Shown here piece by piece: positions 16,643-26,010 of a DNA stretch of 64,000 nt (position 1 is its first letter; each line of letters opens with the position of its first letter). The notes beneath the pieces were generated by a model that did no database searches, was not told the DNA's origin, and was given only the letters and a program-made list of their open reading frames with translations. The DNA is taken from the NCBI RefSeq assembly GCF_000380245.2, contig NZ_HG428747.1, positions 40,054 to 104,053 on the forward strand, read 5' to 3'. The stretch comes from Bacillus massiliigorillae (GTDB lineage: Bacteria; Bacillota; Bacilli; Bacillales; DSM-1321). The position numbers were made by a program, and so were the translations under genes.

Positions 16643-18088
16643 TTACTTTTTAGCAATATACACTTTTAATACTTTTCCTTTGACGGTCGTTTTTTTCATT
16701 GCTTGTAGGACGATATCACCTTTACCATTTAAAATCTCAACGAAAGAAGCTTGCTCTTGAATGGTGATGATACCGATGTCATCTGCCGTTACACCAGGTA
16801 TCTTAGCTATTGTACCGACGAAATCCACAGCTCGTATTTTCTTTTTCTTACCACCATTAAAATAAAGCTTTGTAATATCTTTATTTAATTCTTCATTCCT
16901 TGCTTGTTTGAAATCAGGAATTTGGTCCATTTTCTCTTTGAAAGCGGGTCTCGATTCCGCTATTTCAGCCTTTGTTGGAGCTTCATTTACAGGAATTCGA
17001 AAACCAATATAAGCCTCCGTCATTTCTACTAATTCTTGTTCAGAAGGTGTCATGAATGAAATGGCTTTTCCTGTGTTTCCAGCTCGCCCTGTTCTGCCCG
17101 TTCGATGAACGTAACTCTCCTTTTCCACAGGAAAATCATAATTAAAGATATGTGTAATATTATCTATATCTATACCTCTAGCCGCCACGTCTGTTGCCAC
17201 TAAATAGCGAAAAGCACCCTTCCTGAAATCATCCATCACGGCGAATCGATCTTCTTGATACATACCGCCGTGCAACTGATCACAGTCATAATTTAATAGG
17301 TCAAGCTCTTTGTATAGTTCGTTTACACGTTCTTGTGTACGACAGAAAATAATCGCGCTATCTGGTTTTTCAACGATTGTAAGATCACGAAGAAGCGATA
17401 ACTTTTCTTCTTCTTCAACAGAATATAGTTCGTGGTTAATATGCTCTGTCGTTAAACCTTTTGCTTTGATTTCAATATGAACTGGTTGATTCATATATGT
17501 AGTACAAAGGTGTTCCACATCCTCTGGTAAAGTTGCTGAGAACAATGCAGTCATTCGATTTTTTGGTAGTTGTTCAATAATAGCTGAGACTTGGTCAATG
17601 AAACCCATATTCAGCATTTCATCACTTTCATCAATGACCAAATACTTTAATGCCTCCACAGCCAATGTACCCTTTTCAATATGATCAAGGACACGGCCTG
17701 GCGTTCCTACAACAACATGTGTTTTCTGCTTTAAATCTAGCTTTTGTTTGGCATATGATTGTTTGCCATAAATAGCAGCTGCTTTAATACGTTTGAATCT
17801 ACCAATATTCGTAAAATCCTCTTTTACCTGAGCGGCAAGCTCTCGTGTAGGCGTTAATATTAAAGCTTGTGGTTTATTCTCTAGCCAATCCAACATTTCA
17901 CAGATTGGAATCGCATAAGAGGCAGTCTTACCACTTCCAGTTTGTGATTTCACAACATGATCTTGTTGCTCTAAAGCAACTGGTATCACCTTACTTTGTA
18001 CTTCCGTAGGCGTTCTATATTGCAGACTTTCTAATGCTCTCAAAATTTCCTTACTCAATGGAAAGGTTTGAAAAGTTACTGTATTCAT
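16643..18088 (-). CDS. dbpA: ATP-dependent RNA helicase DbpA, DEAD-box
   Basis: A 481-aa helicase that acts on 23S rRNA during large-subunit maturation. Seen: the Q motif (FQTFPLSKEILRALESLQYRTPTEVQ), QTGSGKTASYAIP (motif I), PTRELAAQV (Ia), VIDESDEML (II), SAT (III), IIFCRTQERV (IV), ARGIDI (V) and HRTGRTGRAG (VI). The last 75 residues are the DbpA RNA-binding domain that recognises hairpin 92. I took the ATG at 18088 because GAGGT lies just before it, whereas the ATG four codons upstream is inside that site. Single gene, with no operon partner. Confidence 0.9.
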   Translation of the reverse strand: MNTVTFQTFPLSKEILRALESLQYRTPTEVQSKVIPVALEQQDHVVKSQTGSGKTASYAIPICEMLDWLENKPQALILTPTRELAAQVKEDFTNIGRFKRIKAAAIYGKQSYAKQKLDLKQKTHVVVGTPGRVLDHIEKGTLAVEALKYLVIDESDEMLNMGFIDQVSAIIEQLPKNRMTALFSATLPEDVEHLCTTYMNQPVHIEIKAKGLTTEHINHELYSVEEEEKLSLLRDLTIVEKPDSAIIFCRTQERVNELYKELDLLNYDCDQLHGGMYQEDRFAVMDDFRKGAFRYLVATDVAARGIDIDNITHIFNYDFPVEKESYVHRTGRTGRAGNTGKAISFMTPSEQELVEMTEAYIGFRIPVNEAPTKAEIAESRPAFKEKMDQIPDFKQARNEELNKDITKLYFNGGKKKKIRAVDFVGTIAKIPGVTADDIGIITIQEQASFVEILNGKGDIVLQAMKKTTVKGKVLKVYIAKK

Positions 18089-18220
18089 TTTTAACCTCAT
18101 TTATTAAAATTATTGTTTCTTCACATAGCGTACCATGTAAAAACCATTTTGTTTCATTTAGTTTTATACACATCTAATAACACCTAAATATTTCCTCGGA
18201 AATAATGAAATGATTCAGTA

Positions 18221-18256
18221 AAAAAGATGCCCTACAATGACGATAGGACATCTTTT
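18221..18256 (-). terminator. Terminator after the YbaK-family gene
   Basis: On the minus strand AAAAGATG-T-CCTA and TAGG-G-CATCTTTT form a stem with one mismatch, followed by TTTTT. Confidence 0.7.
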
Positions 18257-18259
18257 ATC

Positions 18260-18727
18260 TTATGCTTCTTTACAAACATCTACCCATTTCTCTGCTTTTG
18301 AATAGGTTTGTAGTTCATCACATGTTAATTCAATCGCTGAATTGCTACTTCCGCAAGCTGGAAACACAGTATCAAAGCGCTTCATAGATTCATCTAAATA
18401 AACGCGTAAATCATGTGCTAAGCCAAACGGACAAACACCACCAATAGCATGTCCTGTAAATTCAAGCACTTCATCTGGATTTAGCATCTTTGCTTTCGTA
18501 CCAAATTCACTCTTGAATTTCTTATTATCAATCTTAATATCACCGGCCGTTACGACTAAAATAGCACTATCTCCTTCTTTAAAAGAAAGTGTTTTCGCTA
18601 TTCGTGCCGGTATAACCTCTAGTGCCGCAGCAGCAAGTTCAACCGTTGCACTCGATTGATCAAATTCACGAATTCGATCTTGTACATTAAATTGTTTAAA
18701 GTATTCTCTTACATTTTCGATAGCCAT
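18260..18727 (-). CDS. YbaK/EbsC-family aminoacyl-tRNA deacylase
   Basis: A 155-aa editing-type protein related to YbaK/ProX, which hydrolyse mischarged aminoacyl-tRNA such as Cys-tRNA(Pro) or Ala-tRNA(Pro). Family features: ARIAKTLSFKEGDSAILVVTAGD with the conserved lysine, KSEFGTKAKML, and the GHAIGGVCPFGL loop with the GGVxPFG motif that forms the active site. Its length is normal for a stand-alone deacylase. AAAGGA precedes the ATG. Single gene with its own terminator. Which mischarged tRNA it clears is not evident. Confidence 0.85.
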   Translation of the reverse strand: MAIENVREYFKQFNVQDRIREFDQSSATVELAAAALEVIPARIAKTLSFKEGDSAILVVTAGDIKIDNKKFKSEFGTKAKMLNPDEVLEFTGHAIGGVCPFGLAHDLRVYLDESMKRFDTVFPACGSSNSAIELTCDELQTYSKAEKWVDVCKEA

Positions 18728-19112
18728 GTATATGTCATTCCTTTCTTTTCAAAACTGCATCAATAAGTGATATATGTAAAAATTATACAACAATGATAAA
18801 CCATTTCAAAAATTCAGCCTATTATTATTGCAAAATTACAAATTTTATACGGGTCACTTAGCAAATTATGATGTCTTCTCTTACTACTACTGAATAATGA
18901 CAGCGTTCTTCTTTATTGAAATCATAGTATGATACGAGGTTTTCAAAGTCAATTAATCCGATATTTCAATTGGAATAATTTGAAAATATGTTATTTTTTA
19001 GCTCATTTATCCTAATTTCTGCTTACATAAAAAAATAATTTAAAACCAGTATTTTCATCGGGATTGAAAGACTCGAAAACGCTTACTATTAGAAAATTTA
19101 TATTTTTATGTA
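18728..19112. other. AT-rich gap upstream of the met promoter
   Basis: I see no coding sequence with a ribosome binding site and no structured element here. It must hold the promoter of the YbaK-family gene. Confidence 0.4.
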
Positions 19113-19141
19113 TTGACAGAATATATTTACCGAAGTATTAT
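19113..19141 (+). promoter_or_regulatory. Promoter of the S-box met operon
   Basis: TTGACA (19113-19118) and TATTAT (19136-19141) are spaced by 17 bp, about 30 bp before the SAM riboswitch. Confidence 0.8.
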
Positions 19142-19172
19142 TCTAATTACTTAAAAAAACTCTATAAATATA

Positions 19173-19275
19173 ACTTATCCAGAGCGACCGAGGGACTAGG
19201 CCCTATGACGTCCGGCAACCCCCATTTTGGGAAGGTGCCAATTCCGGCAGAATGATTTTCATTCTGAAAGATAAG
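19173..19275 (+). ncRNA. SAM-I riboswitch (S-box)
   Basis: The characteristic S-box core is present. CTTATC at the 5' end pairs with GATAAG at 19270-19275 (P1). CAGAGCGACCGAGGGAC, GGCAACC at 19214 and GAAGGTGCCAATTCC follow, then a CAGAATGA-TCATTCTG hairpin. It lies upstream of metN, and a transcription terminator follows, so SAM binding is predicted to stop transcription of the methionine transporter. Confidence 0.96.
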
Positions 19276-19297
19276 TCGAGATACAGATGATGTTTCG

Positions 19298-19328
19298 ATG
19301 CTTCTTTCAGTAGAAAGAAGCATTTTTT
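19298..19328 (+). terminator. Riboswitch-controlled terminator
   Basis: ATGCTTCTTTC (19298-19308) and GAAAGAAGCAT (19313-19323) form an 11-bp hairpin with a TTTTTT tail. It is the expression platform of the SAM-I riboswitch. Confidence 0.9.
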
Positions 19329-19374
19329 AATACGAAAAACTGCATCGGTCGATGGCTCCAAAGGAGATTGTGGC

Positions 19375-20382
19375 ATGATTAAAATCCAAAATGTTTCAAA
19401 GATTTATAAAACTAAAAAAAGTGAAGTAAAAGGCGTTGATGATGTTTCACTAACCATTAACAAAGGTGATATTTACGGAATTGTTGGCTATTCTGGTGCC
19501 GGAAAAAGTTCCTTATTACGATGCATTAACCTATTGGAACGACCAACATCAGGAACCATTACAGTAGATGGCATTGATTTAACATCTTTAAACTCTCATG
19601 AACTACGAGTAGCACGTTTGAAAATCGGCATGATTTTTCAACACTTTTATTTAATTAGTCAAAAGACAGTATTCGAGAACATTGCTTTTTCCTTAAAAGC
19701 AGCGAAGGTTCCAGCTAATGAGATAAATGCTCGTGTAGAAAGTTTATTAAAAATGGTTGGTCTAGCTGATAAGCGTGATGTATTTCCTGCGCAATTAAGC
19801 GGTGGTCAAAAGCAACGTGTTGGAATTGCCAGAGCACTCGCTAATGATCCAACCGTCTTACTATGTGATGAAGCAACATCAGCTCTCGACCCAACAACAA
19901 CAAAATCGATTTTAAATTTATTAAAGAAAATTAATAAAGAACTCCATATCACGATTGTACTGATCACTCATGAAATGGATGTAGTGAAAGAAATCTGTAA
20001 TCGAATGGCAATCATGCAGGATGGAAAAGTGATTGAAGAAGGTCCTGTTTACGATATATTTGCAAACCCACAAGCAGATTTAACAAAGGAGTTCATTGAA
20101 AGTGTTGTTTCCTTCGATGTACCAGAAGTTATTCTCAACCAATGTGAGGGAGCAATTGTGAAAATCATTTTCAAAGGAACGATTGCAGGAGAAAGCATCA
20201 TCTCAGATACGTTACAACAGTTTAACGTAAAAGGTAATTTCCTACATGGTTCGATTGAATATATTCAAGATTTGCCTTTAGGTATTTTCATAATGGAGCT
20301 TAAAGGTTCGGAAATACAAAATGCGCTTCAGTATATTCAAACACGACAAGCGCAAGTGGAGGTGTTACGTCATGGGCTTTGA
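19375..20382 (+). CDS. metN: Methionine ABC transporter ATPase MetN
   Basis: A 335-aa ATPase for D/L-methionine import. Walker A GYSGAGKSS, signature LSGGQKQRVGIARALA, Walker B VLLCDEATSALD and H-loop LITHEMDV are present. The C-terminal region, about residues 255-335, is the NIL regulatory domain that senses methionine in this family. It is the first gene after the SAM-I riboswitch and AAAGGAG precedes the ATG. Its 3' end overlaps metI by 11 bp, so the transporter genes are translated in a coupled way. Confidence 0.95.
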   Translation: MIKIQNVSKIYKTKKSEVKGVDDVSLTINKGDIYGIVGYSGAGKSSLLRCINLLERPTSGTITVDGIDLTSLNSHELRVARLKIGMIFQHFYLISQKTVFENIAFSLKAAKVPANEINARVESLLKMVGLADKRDVFPAQLSGGQKQRVGIARALANDPTVLLCDEATSALDPTTTKSILNLLKKINKELHITIVLITHEMDVVKEICNRMAIMQDGKVIEEGPVYDIFANPQADLTKEFIESVVSFDVPEVILNQCEGAIVKIIFKGTIAGESIISDTLQQFNVKGNFLHGSIEYIQDLPLGIFIMELKGSEIQNALQYIQTRQAQVEVLRHGL

Positions 20383-21043
20383 TTTCGCTCACTTAGTTGA
20401 GATGATTCCAGATCTTAATAAAGCATTCGGTGAAACCCTTTATATGATTGCTCTCTCATCAGTGATTGCAATCATACTCGGTCTACCCGTTGGTATTCTT
20501 CTCTATGTCACCGACAAGGGGTTGTTTTGGGAGAACCGTGCTTTTCAAAGTATATTAGGCTTTTTAGTCAATTTAATTCGTTCTATTCCATTTATCATCT
20601 TACTAGTGGCTTTACTTCCATTAACAGACCTAATAGTAGGTGACATCATTGGACCAACTGCTGCGAGTGTTTCCTTAACTGTTGCTGCAATTCCATTCTT
20701 TGCTCGGATTGTGGAAACCTCACTTCGAGAGATTGATAAAGGGGTCATAGAAGCTGCGATTGCAGCGGGTGCTACACCTTGGATGATTATTAAGGACGTC
20801 CTTCTCCTTGAAGCACGTTCTAGCATTATATCTGGTGTGACACTCACACTTATTAGTTTAATGGGCTTTTCTGCTATGGCAGGTTTTGTTGGCGGTGGCG
20901 GAATCGGTGACTTAGCGATTCGATTCGGTTATTACCGTTATGACAATACAATTATGATTACATCCGTTGTCATTTTAATCATTTTAGTTCAGTTAATTCA
21001 GCTATTGGGTGACTTCATCTCCAAGGCTGTTGATAAAAGATAA
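20372..21043 (+). CDS. metI: Methionine ABC transporter permease MetI
   Basis: A 223-aa inner-membrane permease with five to six hydrophobic segments. The ATPase-docking EAA loop reads EAAIAAGATPWMIIKDVLL. The family region GFSAMAGFVGGGGIGDLAIRFGYYRYD is near the C-terminus. The ATG at 20372 follows GAGGTG. An upstream in-frame start would lie deep inside metN and has no ribosome binding site. It partners with MetN and the MetQ lipoprotein. Confidence 0.94.
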   Translation: MGFDFAHLVEMIPDLNKAFGETLYMIALSSVIAIILGLPVGILLYVTDKGLFWENRAFQSILGFLVNLIRSIPFIILLVALLPLTDLIVGDIIGPTAASVSLTVAAIPFFARIVETSLREIDKGVIEAAIAAGATPWMIIKDVLLLEARSSIISGVTLTLISLMGFSAMAGFVGGGGIGDLAIRFGYYRYDNTIMITSVVILIILVQLIQLLGDFISKAVDKR

Positions 21044-21061
21044 AGAAAGTGGGAGAAATTC

Positions 21062-21901
21062 ATGAAGAAATGGTACAGAGGCTTTATATTATTGCTAACA
21101 ATCTTAACAATTAGCGCTTTAGCAGCTTGCGGAAGCGATGATGCATCAAGTGACGATGCAAAGAAGGATAAGAAAAAAATTACGTTTGGTGCTACTGCGG
21201 GTCCATACAGTGACATGGTGAAGGAAGCTATCATCCCTGGTTTAGAAAAAAAAGGTTACGAAGTTGAAATCCGCGAATTCAGTGATTATGTACAACCAAA
21301 CAATGCTTTAGCTAAAGGTAGCATCGACGCTAACCTTTTCCAACATAGCATTTACTTAGAGAACTTTATTAAAGAAAACAAACTTGATTTAACAGGTCTT
21401 ATTACTGTTCCAACAGCGCCAATGGGTATCTATTCCAACAAATATAAATCATTAGATGACATTAAAGATGGAGCGACAATTACAATTCCTAATGACCCTA
21501 CAAATGCAGCACGTGCTTTTACAACATTACAAGATCAAGGCTTAATCAAAATTGATGAAAAAGCAGACGTACTAACTGTTTCGGAAAAAGACGTAGTAGA
21601 GAATAAGAAAAACCTAAAATTCAAACCAATCGAAGCTGGTCAACTTCCTCGTTCAGTTGATAGTGTGGACTTAGCAGCTGTTCCTGGGAACTTTGCATTA
21701 GCCGCGAAATTCGACTTATTAAGTGCATTAGTTCTTGAAAATATGCTTGATCCATTCCGTAATATTGTCGCGATTCAAACAAAGAACAAAGATGCTCAAT
21801 TTGCTAAAGATATTAAAGAAGTAATTGAATCAGATGATTTCGAAAAGGTAATTGATGAGAAATTTAAAGGTTTCGGAAAACCAGAATGGATGAAGAAATA
21901 A
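21062..21901 (+). CDS. metQ: Methionine-binding lipoprotein MetQ
   Basis: A 279-aa NlpA-family lipoprotein that captures methionine for MetNI. The signal peptide ends with ISALAACGSDD, with Cys as the lipid anchor. The mature domain has ITFGATAGPYSDMVKEAIIPGLEKKGYEVEI and the family segment ANLFQHSIYLENF. It starts 18 bp after metI with GGGAG upstream, and is covered by the same SAM-I riboswitch. Confidence 0.94.
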   Translation: MKKWYRGFILLLTILTISALAACGSDDASSDDAKKDKKKITFGATAGPYSDMVKEAIIPGLEKKGYEVEIREFSDYVQPNNALAKGSIDANLFQHSIYLENFIKENKLDLTGLITVPTAPMGIYSNKYKSLDDIKDGATITIPNDPTNAARAFTTLQDQGLIKIDEKADVLTVSEKDVVENKKNLKFKPIEAGQLPRSVDSVDLAAVPGNFALAAKFDLLSALVLENMLDPFRNIVAIQTKNKDAQFAKDIKEVIESDDFEKVIDEKFKGFGKPEWMKK

Positions 21902-21930
21902 TTAAGAAGTTATAGAAAAGAGTGAGGAAT

Positions 21931-23034
21931 ATGGAGACTTTTTCAGTTCATGGAGCACCTAGTGAATACATCTTACAAGAAGGCATATTAAATGAATTGG
22001 AACCTATGCTCATAGAGCGTGGTATTCAAAAAGTCTTGATTGTTCATGGTCAGAAGTCATGGCAGGCAGCTATGACCTTCTTTCCAGCTTTCACTAGTGT
22101 GACTTCTCAAAGCTATATCTATAGTGGCGAATGCTCATTAAGCCAGATTAATTTTATTGCCGCACTTGTTAATACAAATGAATATGATGCCGTTATTGGT
22201 ATAGGTGGTGGTAAAGTTCTTGATTTAGTCAAGTCTGCTTGCCACGTTACTCATAAACAAGCCATATTGATTCCTACACTAGCTTCTAACTGTTCACCAT
22301 GGACACCAGTCAGTGTCATTTATGATGATGCAGGAACGTTTATACGATTTGATATTTATCCAACAAGCGCCAGCCTTGTTCTTGTTGAACCACGTATTTT
22401 GCTTCAGGCACCAGTCAACCTTCTCATCGCCGGCATTGGTGATACACTTGCCAAGTGGTATGAAGCAGATGTACAAATGGCTGTTATTTCGAATAAACCG
22501 GTAGCCCTACAGATTTCACATTACACAGCGAAACAATGTAAAGATGTGATTATGAAGCACGCAAAAGGAGCAATACAAGCTGTAACAACTGGCTTTGTAA
22601 ATGATGATTTTATCCAGATTACTGAAACGATTATTATGTTAGCTGGTATGGTTGGTGGGTTTGGTGATCACTATGGCCGGATTGCTGGGGCACATTCGAT
22701 TCATAATGGCTTAACTGTATTAGAGGAAACCCATCATGCCTTACATGGTGAAAAAGTAGCCTACGGTATTCTAGTTCAACTAGTATTAGAAAACAAATGG
22801 TCAGAAATTGATTCACTATTACCTATCTATCGTGAACTAGGCTTACCATGCACACTTCATGATTTAGGCGTAACTATACTTAACAAACAAATCATTGCTG
22901 ATGTAGCTGGTAAAGCAACCTCACTTGAAGAATCGATTCACGTTATGCCGATTGGTGCAATTACAAAAGAGCGTGTAGCAGAAGCAATCACATCATTAGA
23001 AAACAAACTAGCCTTAGAAAAAGAGCTTGCCTAA
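21931..23034 (+). CDS. Iron-containing alcohol dehydrogenase-like oxidoreductase
   Basis: A 367-aa protein of the glycerol dehydrogenase/GldA-like branch of iron-type alcohol dehydrogenases. The NAD-binding IGIGGGKVLDLVKSAC motif is near residue 90. Metal-binding positions appear in AGIGDTLAKWYEAD (Asp) and AGAHSIHNGLTVLEETHHALHGEKVAYG (two His). It begins 29 bp after metQ, so it is probably part of the S-box operon and linked to sulphur or methionine metabolism, although the substrate is unknown. Start: ATG at 21931, or a GTG at 21922 within the same purine-rich stretch. A strong terminator follows. Confidence 0.8.
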   Translation: METFSVHGAPSEYILQEGILNELEPMLIERGIQKVLIVHGQKSWQAAMTFFPAFTSVTSQSYIYSGECSLSQINFIAALVNTNEYDAVIGIGGGKVLDLVKSACHVTHKQAILIPTLASNCSPWTPVSVIYDDAGTFIRFDIYPTSASLVLVEPRILLQAPVNLLIAGIGDTLAKWYEADVQMAVISNKPVALQISHYTAKQCKDVIMKHAKGAIQAVTTGFVNDDFIQITETIIMLAGMVGGFGDHYGRIAGAHSIHNGLTVLEETHHALHGEKVAYGILVQLVLENKWSEIDSLLPIYRELGLPCTLHDLGVTILNKQIIADVAGKATSLEESIHVMPIGAITKERVAEAITSLENKLALEKELA

Positions 23035-23053
23035 AGATATCCATCTTAATACG

Positions 23054-23096
23054 AAAAGAGGCTGTCCCAAATGAACTTTTGGGACAGCCTCTTTTT
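23054..23096. terminator. Strong terminator of the met operon
   Basis: An 18-bp perfect stem (23054-23071 with 23078-23095) containing GAGGCTGTCCCAAA is followed by TTTTT. Similar hairpins occur at 27294 and 32390. Confidence 0.9.
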
Positions 23097-23221
23097 ATGC
23101 ATTTACACTATGCATAAAAAGAAAAACACCTCATATCTTCTAATAAATCCTCTATTAACATGACAAGATATACTATATGATGAACACAAGACATAATATT
23201 CTATTATTTTTGGAGGTTATT

Positions 23222-24529
23222 ATGAATTCACTTACGAAACATCTAATAGTTATCTCGTTTGATTGCCTTTCATCGCTAGATTTTTCTCAACTAGAGCAGC
23301 TCCCTAATTTTCAAAAGCTTTTACAAAAGGCCTCTTATTGCAAAAATGTTGAAACTATATACCCTTCCGTAACCTACCCTTGCCACGCTACTATCGTCAC
23401 AGGAAATTTTCCAAAGCGCCATAGAATCATTAATAATACTTTTCTACAGCCTGGTAGACTCTCCCCTGACTGGTACTGGCACCGTAAACATATACAAGGC
23501 ACAACTTTATATGATGAAGCTAAAAAAGCAGGGATGACAACAGCCGCTCTACTTTGGCCAGTCACAGCCAGAGCAAATATTGATTATAATCTTCCAGAGA
23601 TTTTTCCAAACCGCCCTTGGCACCACCAAGTTGCAGTTTCTTTATGGAACGGAAGCCCACTTTATCTTCTCGATTTAGAAAGAAGATTTGGTCACATCCG
23701 TAAGGGACTTAGCCAACCGGAACTAGATGATTTCGTATTGGCATCTACTGTGCATACCATTAAAACGAAGAAACCCAATTTAATGCTCATTCATTTTGTT
23801 GATCTTGACTCACAGCGCCACTATCATGGTTTTAATTCTAAGCAAGCACAGGATGCCATTAGACGCCATGATGAGCGCCTCGGACACATCATTCAGGCAC
23901 TAAAAGATAGTCAAATATATGAAGAATCAACAATCATCATCTTAGGTGATCACAGCGCTCTTGATGAATCAAAAGTGATAAAGCCCAACGTTATTCTTCA
24001 ACAGCAAGGCTTAATCAACTTAAATCATCATGGGAAAGTCACTGATTGGAAAGCCTACTGCAAAAGCTGTGATGGTTCTGCTTATATCTATTTGAAAGAT
24101 GGAGATGATACTGAAACAAAAACAGCTGTAACTGAGCTTATTCAAACATTCTCTCAAAATTCATTGAATGGTATCGAAAAAATATACACAGCGGAGGAAG
24201 CTGGTATAAGAGGAGCCGATCAACAAGCCTTCTTTATGCTTGAAGCTCATCGCGGCTATTACTTCTCTGAGCAACTTCAAGGGGATTATATAGATGAAAT
24301 TACTGACGAAGATGTTAAACAAAAGAAATACACAGTAGCTTGTCACGGCTATAGCCCTGAAAAGACTGATTATAAAACCGTTTTTATTGCTGTGGGAAAA
24401 GGCATTCAGCCAAATAAAGTCATACCTACTATGCATCTTACCGATGAGGGACCAACCTTCGCTCGTTTACTAGGTTTAAGCTTAGGTCAAACTGACGGAA
24501 AAGCCATTGAAGAAATATTAAGTTTGTAA
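23222..24529 (+). CDS. Alkaline phosphatase-superfamily phosphodiesterase (ENPP-like)
   Basis: A 435-aa metal-dependent phosphodiesterase/nucleotide pyrophosphatase. Seen: the metal ligand Asp in LIVISFDCLSS, the nucleophile region YPSVTYPCHATIVTGNFPKRH, the second metal site in HFVDLDSQRHYHG, LGDHSALD, and ACHGYSPEKTDYKTVFIAVG near the C-terminus. I chose the ATG at 23222 because TTTGGAGG is nine bases upstream, although the frame is open from 23177. There is no signal peptide, so it is probably cytoplasmic. Substrate unknown. Confidence 0.85.
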   Translation: MNSLTKHLIVISFDCLSSLDFSQLEQLPNFQKLLQKASYCKNVETIYPSVTYPCHATIVTGNFPKRHRIINNTFLQPGRLSPDWYWHRKHIQGTTLYDEAKKAGMTTAALLWPVTARANIDYNLPEIFPNRPWHHQVAVSLWNGSPLYLLDLERRFGHIRKGLSQPELDDFVLASTVHTIKTKKPNLMLIHFVDLDSQRHYHGFNSKQAQDAIRRHDERLGHIIQALKDSQIYEESTIIILGDHSALDESKVIKPNVILQQQGLINLNHHGKVTDWKAYCKSCDGSAYIYLKDGDDTETKTAVTELIQTFSQNSLNGIEKIYTAEEAGIRGADQQAFFMLEAHRGYYFSEQLQGDYIDEITDEDVKQKKYTVACHGYSPEKTDYKTVFIAVGKGIQPNKVIPTMHLTDEGPTFARLLGLSLGQTDGKAIEEILSL

Positions 24530-24619
24530 AATTATCGTAAAATTCTGTATTTGACACCCCACCATATTCGTTTTTCTGTACAATAAAAATGTATATATTT
24601 TCTAGAGAGGGGCTTACCA

Positions 24620-25900
24620 ATGAAGGCTTTTACAAAAGAAGAAAATAGTTGGGTATTTTATGATTGGGCTAATTCGGCTTATTCCATTATCATTACAACA
24701 GCAGTATTTCCTCTCTTCTTTAAGGCATCTGCAACAGAAGCTGGTATAAGTGCTGCAAAGTCAACGGCTTACTTAGGATATACGATTGCTATTTCTACTT
24801 TTATCCTTGCCATGCTTGGACCCGTATTAGGTACGATTGCTGATTATCGAGATTATAAGAAGAAATTCTTTACGTTCTTCTTCGCTATTGGTGTTATAAG
24901 CACAGCTTTACTCGCCTTTATTCCCTATGACAACTGGTTGCTCTTATTAATTTGTTATACATTCACAGCTATTGGATTTGCAGGTACAAACGTTTTCTAT
25001 GATGCTTTTCTAATTGATGTCACATCAGAAAAAAAAATGAACCAAATTTCATCAAGAGGATTTAGTTTTGGCTATATTGGCAGCACTATTCCCTTTCTCA
25101 TCAGCATTATCATCATTGTGCTAGCTCAAAGCCATGTCATTCCACTTTCTGTAACAATGGCTAGTAAAATATCCTTTCTTATTACCGCTCTTTGGTGGGG
25201 GTTGTTCTCAATTCCATTATTTCGAAATGTTACACAGCGCTATTATATCGAACGAGAGCCAAGGCCTATTCTCAACAGCTTTAAACGGCTAGGTCAAACC
25301 TTTAAAGACATAAGTCAATATAGAGCATTATTTCTTTTTCTAATCGCCTATTTTTTCTATATCGATGGCGTTGGTACCATCATTACAATGTCAACTGCTT
25401 ATGGATCAGATTTAGGTCTTAGCTCTACTCAATTATTGATTGTTTTATTCGTAACGCAAGTAGTAGCTGCTCCATTTGCCATTCTGTATGGTAGATTAGC
25501 TGAGAAATTCACAGATAAAACAATGCTCTATGTCGGTATCTCCATTTATATTGTGGTATGTATCTATGCTTTATTCTTAGAAACAACCGTAGATTTTTGG
25601 GTTTTAGCGATGCTAGTCGCTACATCTCAAGGTGGAATTCAAGCATTAAGTCGCGCCTACTATGCAAAGCTTGTACCAAAAGAGAAATCCAATGAATTTT
25701 TCGGATTTTATGCGATTTTCGGCAAGTTTGCTTCTATTATGGGGCCACTTCTCGTGGGCATTACCGCTCAGTTTACAGGTAATTCAGCAAACGGTGTCTT
25801 CAGTTTAATTGTACTTTTCGTAATCGGAATCATCACTTTAGCATATGTACCAGAACCAACAAAAGAAAAAACTACAATCTCAGCAGACATGAATCAATGA
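24620..25900 (+). CDS. MFS transporter, UMF1/Atg22-like family
   Basis: A 426-aa membrane transporter with about 12 hydrophobic helices. The opening EENSWVFYDWANSAYSIIITTAVFP is the hallmark of the UMF1/Atg22-like branch, whose members are thought to export amino acids or small metabolites. Other family segments are GPVLGTIADYRDYKKK and GGIQALSRAYYAKLVPKEKSNEFFGFY. GAGGGG precedes the ATG. It seems to be a single gene. The transported substrate is not known. Confidence 0.87.
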   Translation: MKAFTKEENSWVFYDWANSAYSIIITTAVFPLFFKASATEAGISAAKSTAYLGYTIAISTFILAMLGPVLGTIADYRDYKKKFFTFFFAIGVISTALLAFIPYDNWLLLLICYTFTAIGFAGTNVFYDAFLIDVTSEKKMNQISSRGFSFGYIGSTIPFLISIIIIVLAQSHVIPLSVTMASKISFLITALWWGLFSIPLFRNVTQRYYIEREPRPILNSFKRLGQTFKDISQYRALFLFLIAYFFYIDGVGTIITMSTAYGSDLGLSSTQLLIVLFVTQVVAAPFAILYGRLAEKFTDKTMLYVGISIYIVVCIYALFLETTVDFWVLAMLVATSQGGIQALSRAYYAKLVPKEKSNEFFGFYAIFGKFASIMGPLLVGITAQFTGNSANGVFSLIVLFVIGIITLAYVPEPTKEKTTISADMNQ

Positions 25901-25920
25901 GAGAAGTGAAACTTTTAATG

Positions 25921-25945
25921 GGTGGGGCTTGATTCACTCCCCACC
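25921..25945. repeat. GC-rich inverted repeat between convergent genes
   Basis: GGTGGGG (25921-25927) and CCCCACC (25939-25945) form a stem between the MFS gene and gpmA. Neither strand has a T-run after it, so terminator function is uncertain. Confidence 0.5.
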
Positions 25946-26010
25946 ATGCATACGTTAATCTAATCAGATTTCAAATAGTGTAAGGTATAAGTAAAGAAAT
26001 AAAGTAATTA

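Noticed and set aside
19064..19255. Short plus-strand frame ahead of metN
   Set aside because: It runs through the SAM-I riboswitch, so its sequence is explained by the RNA element.
20545..20847. Minus-strand open frame of 100 codons
   Set aside because: It is fully inside metI on the opposite strand and has no start signals.
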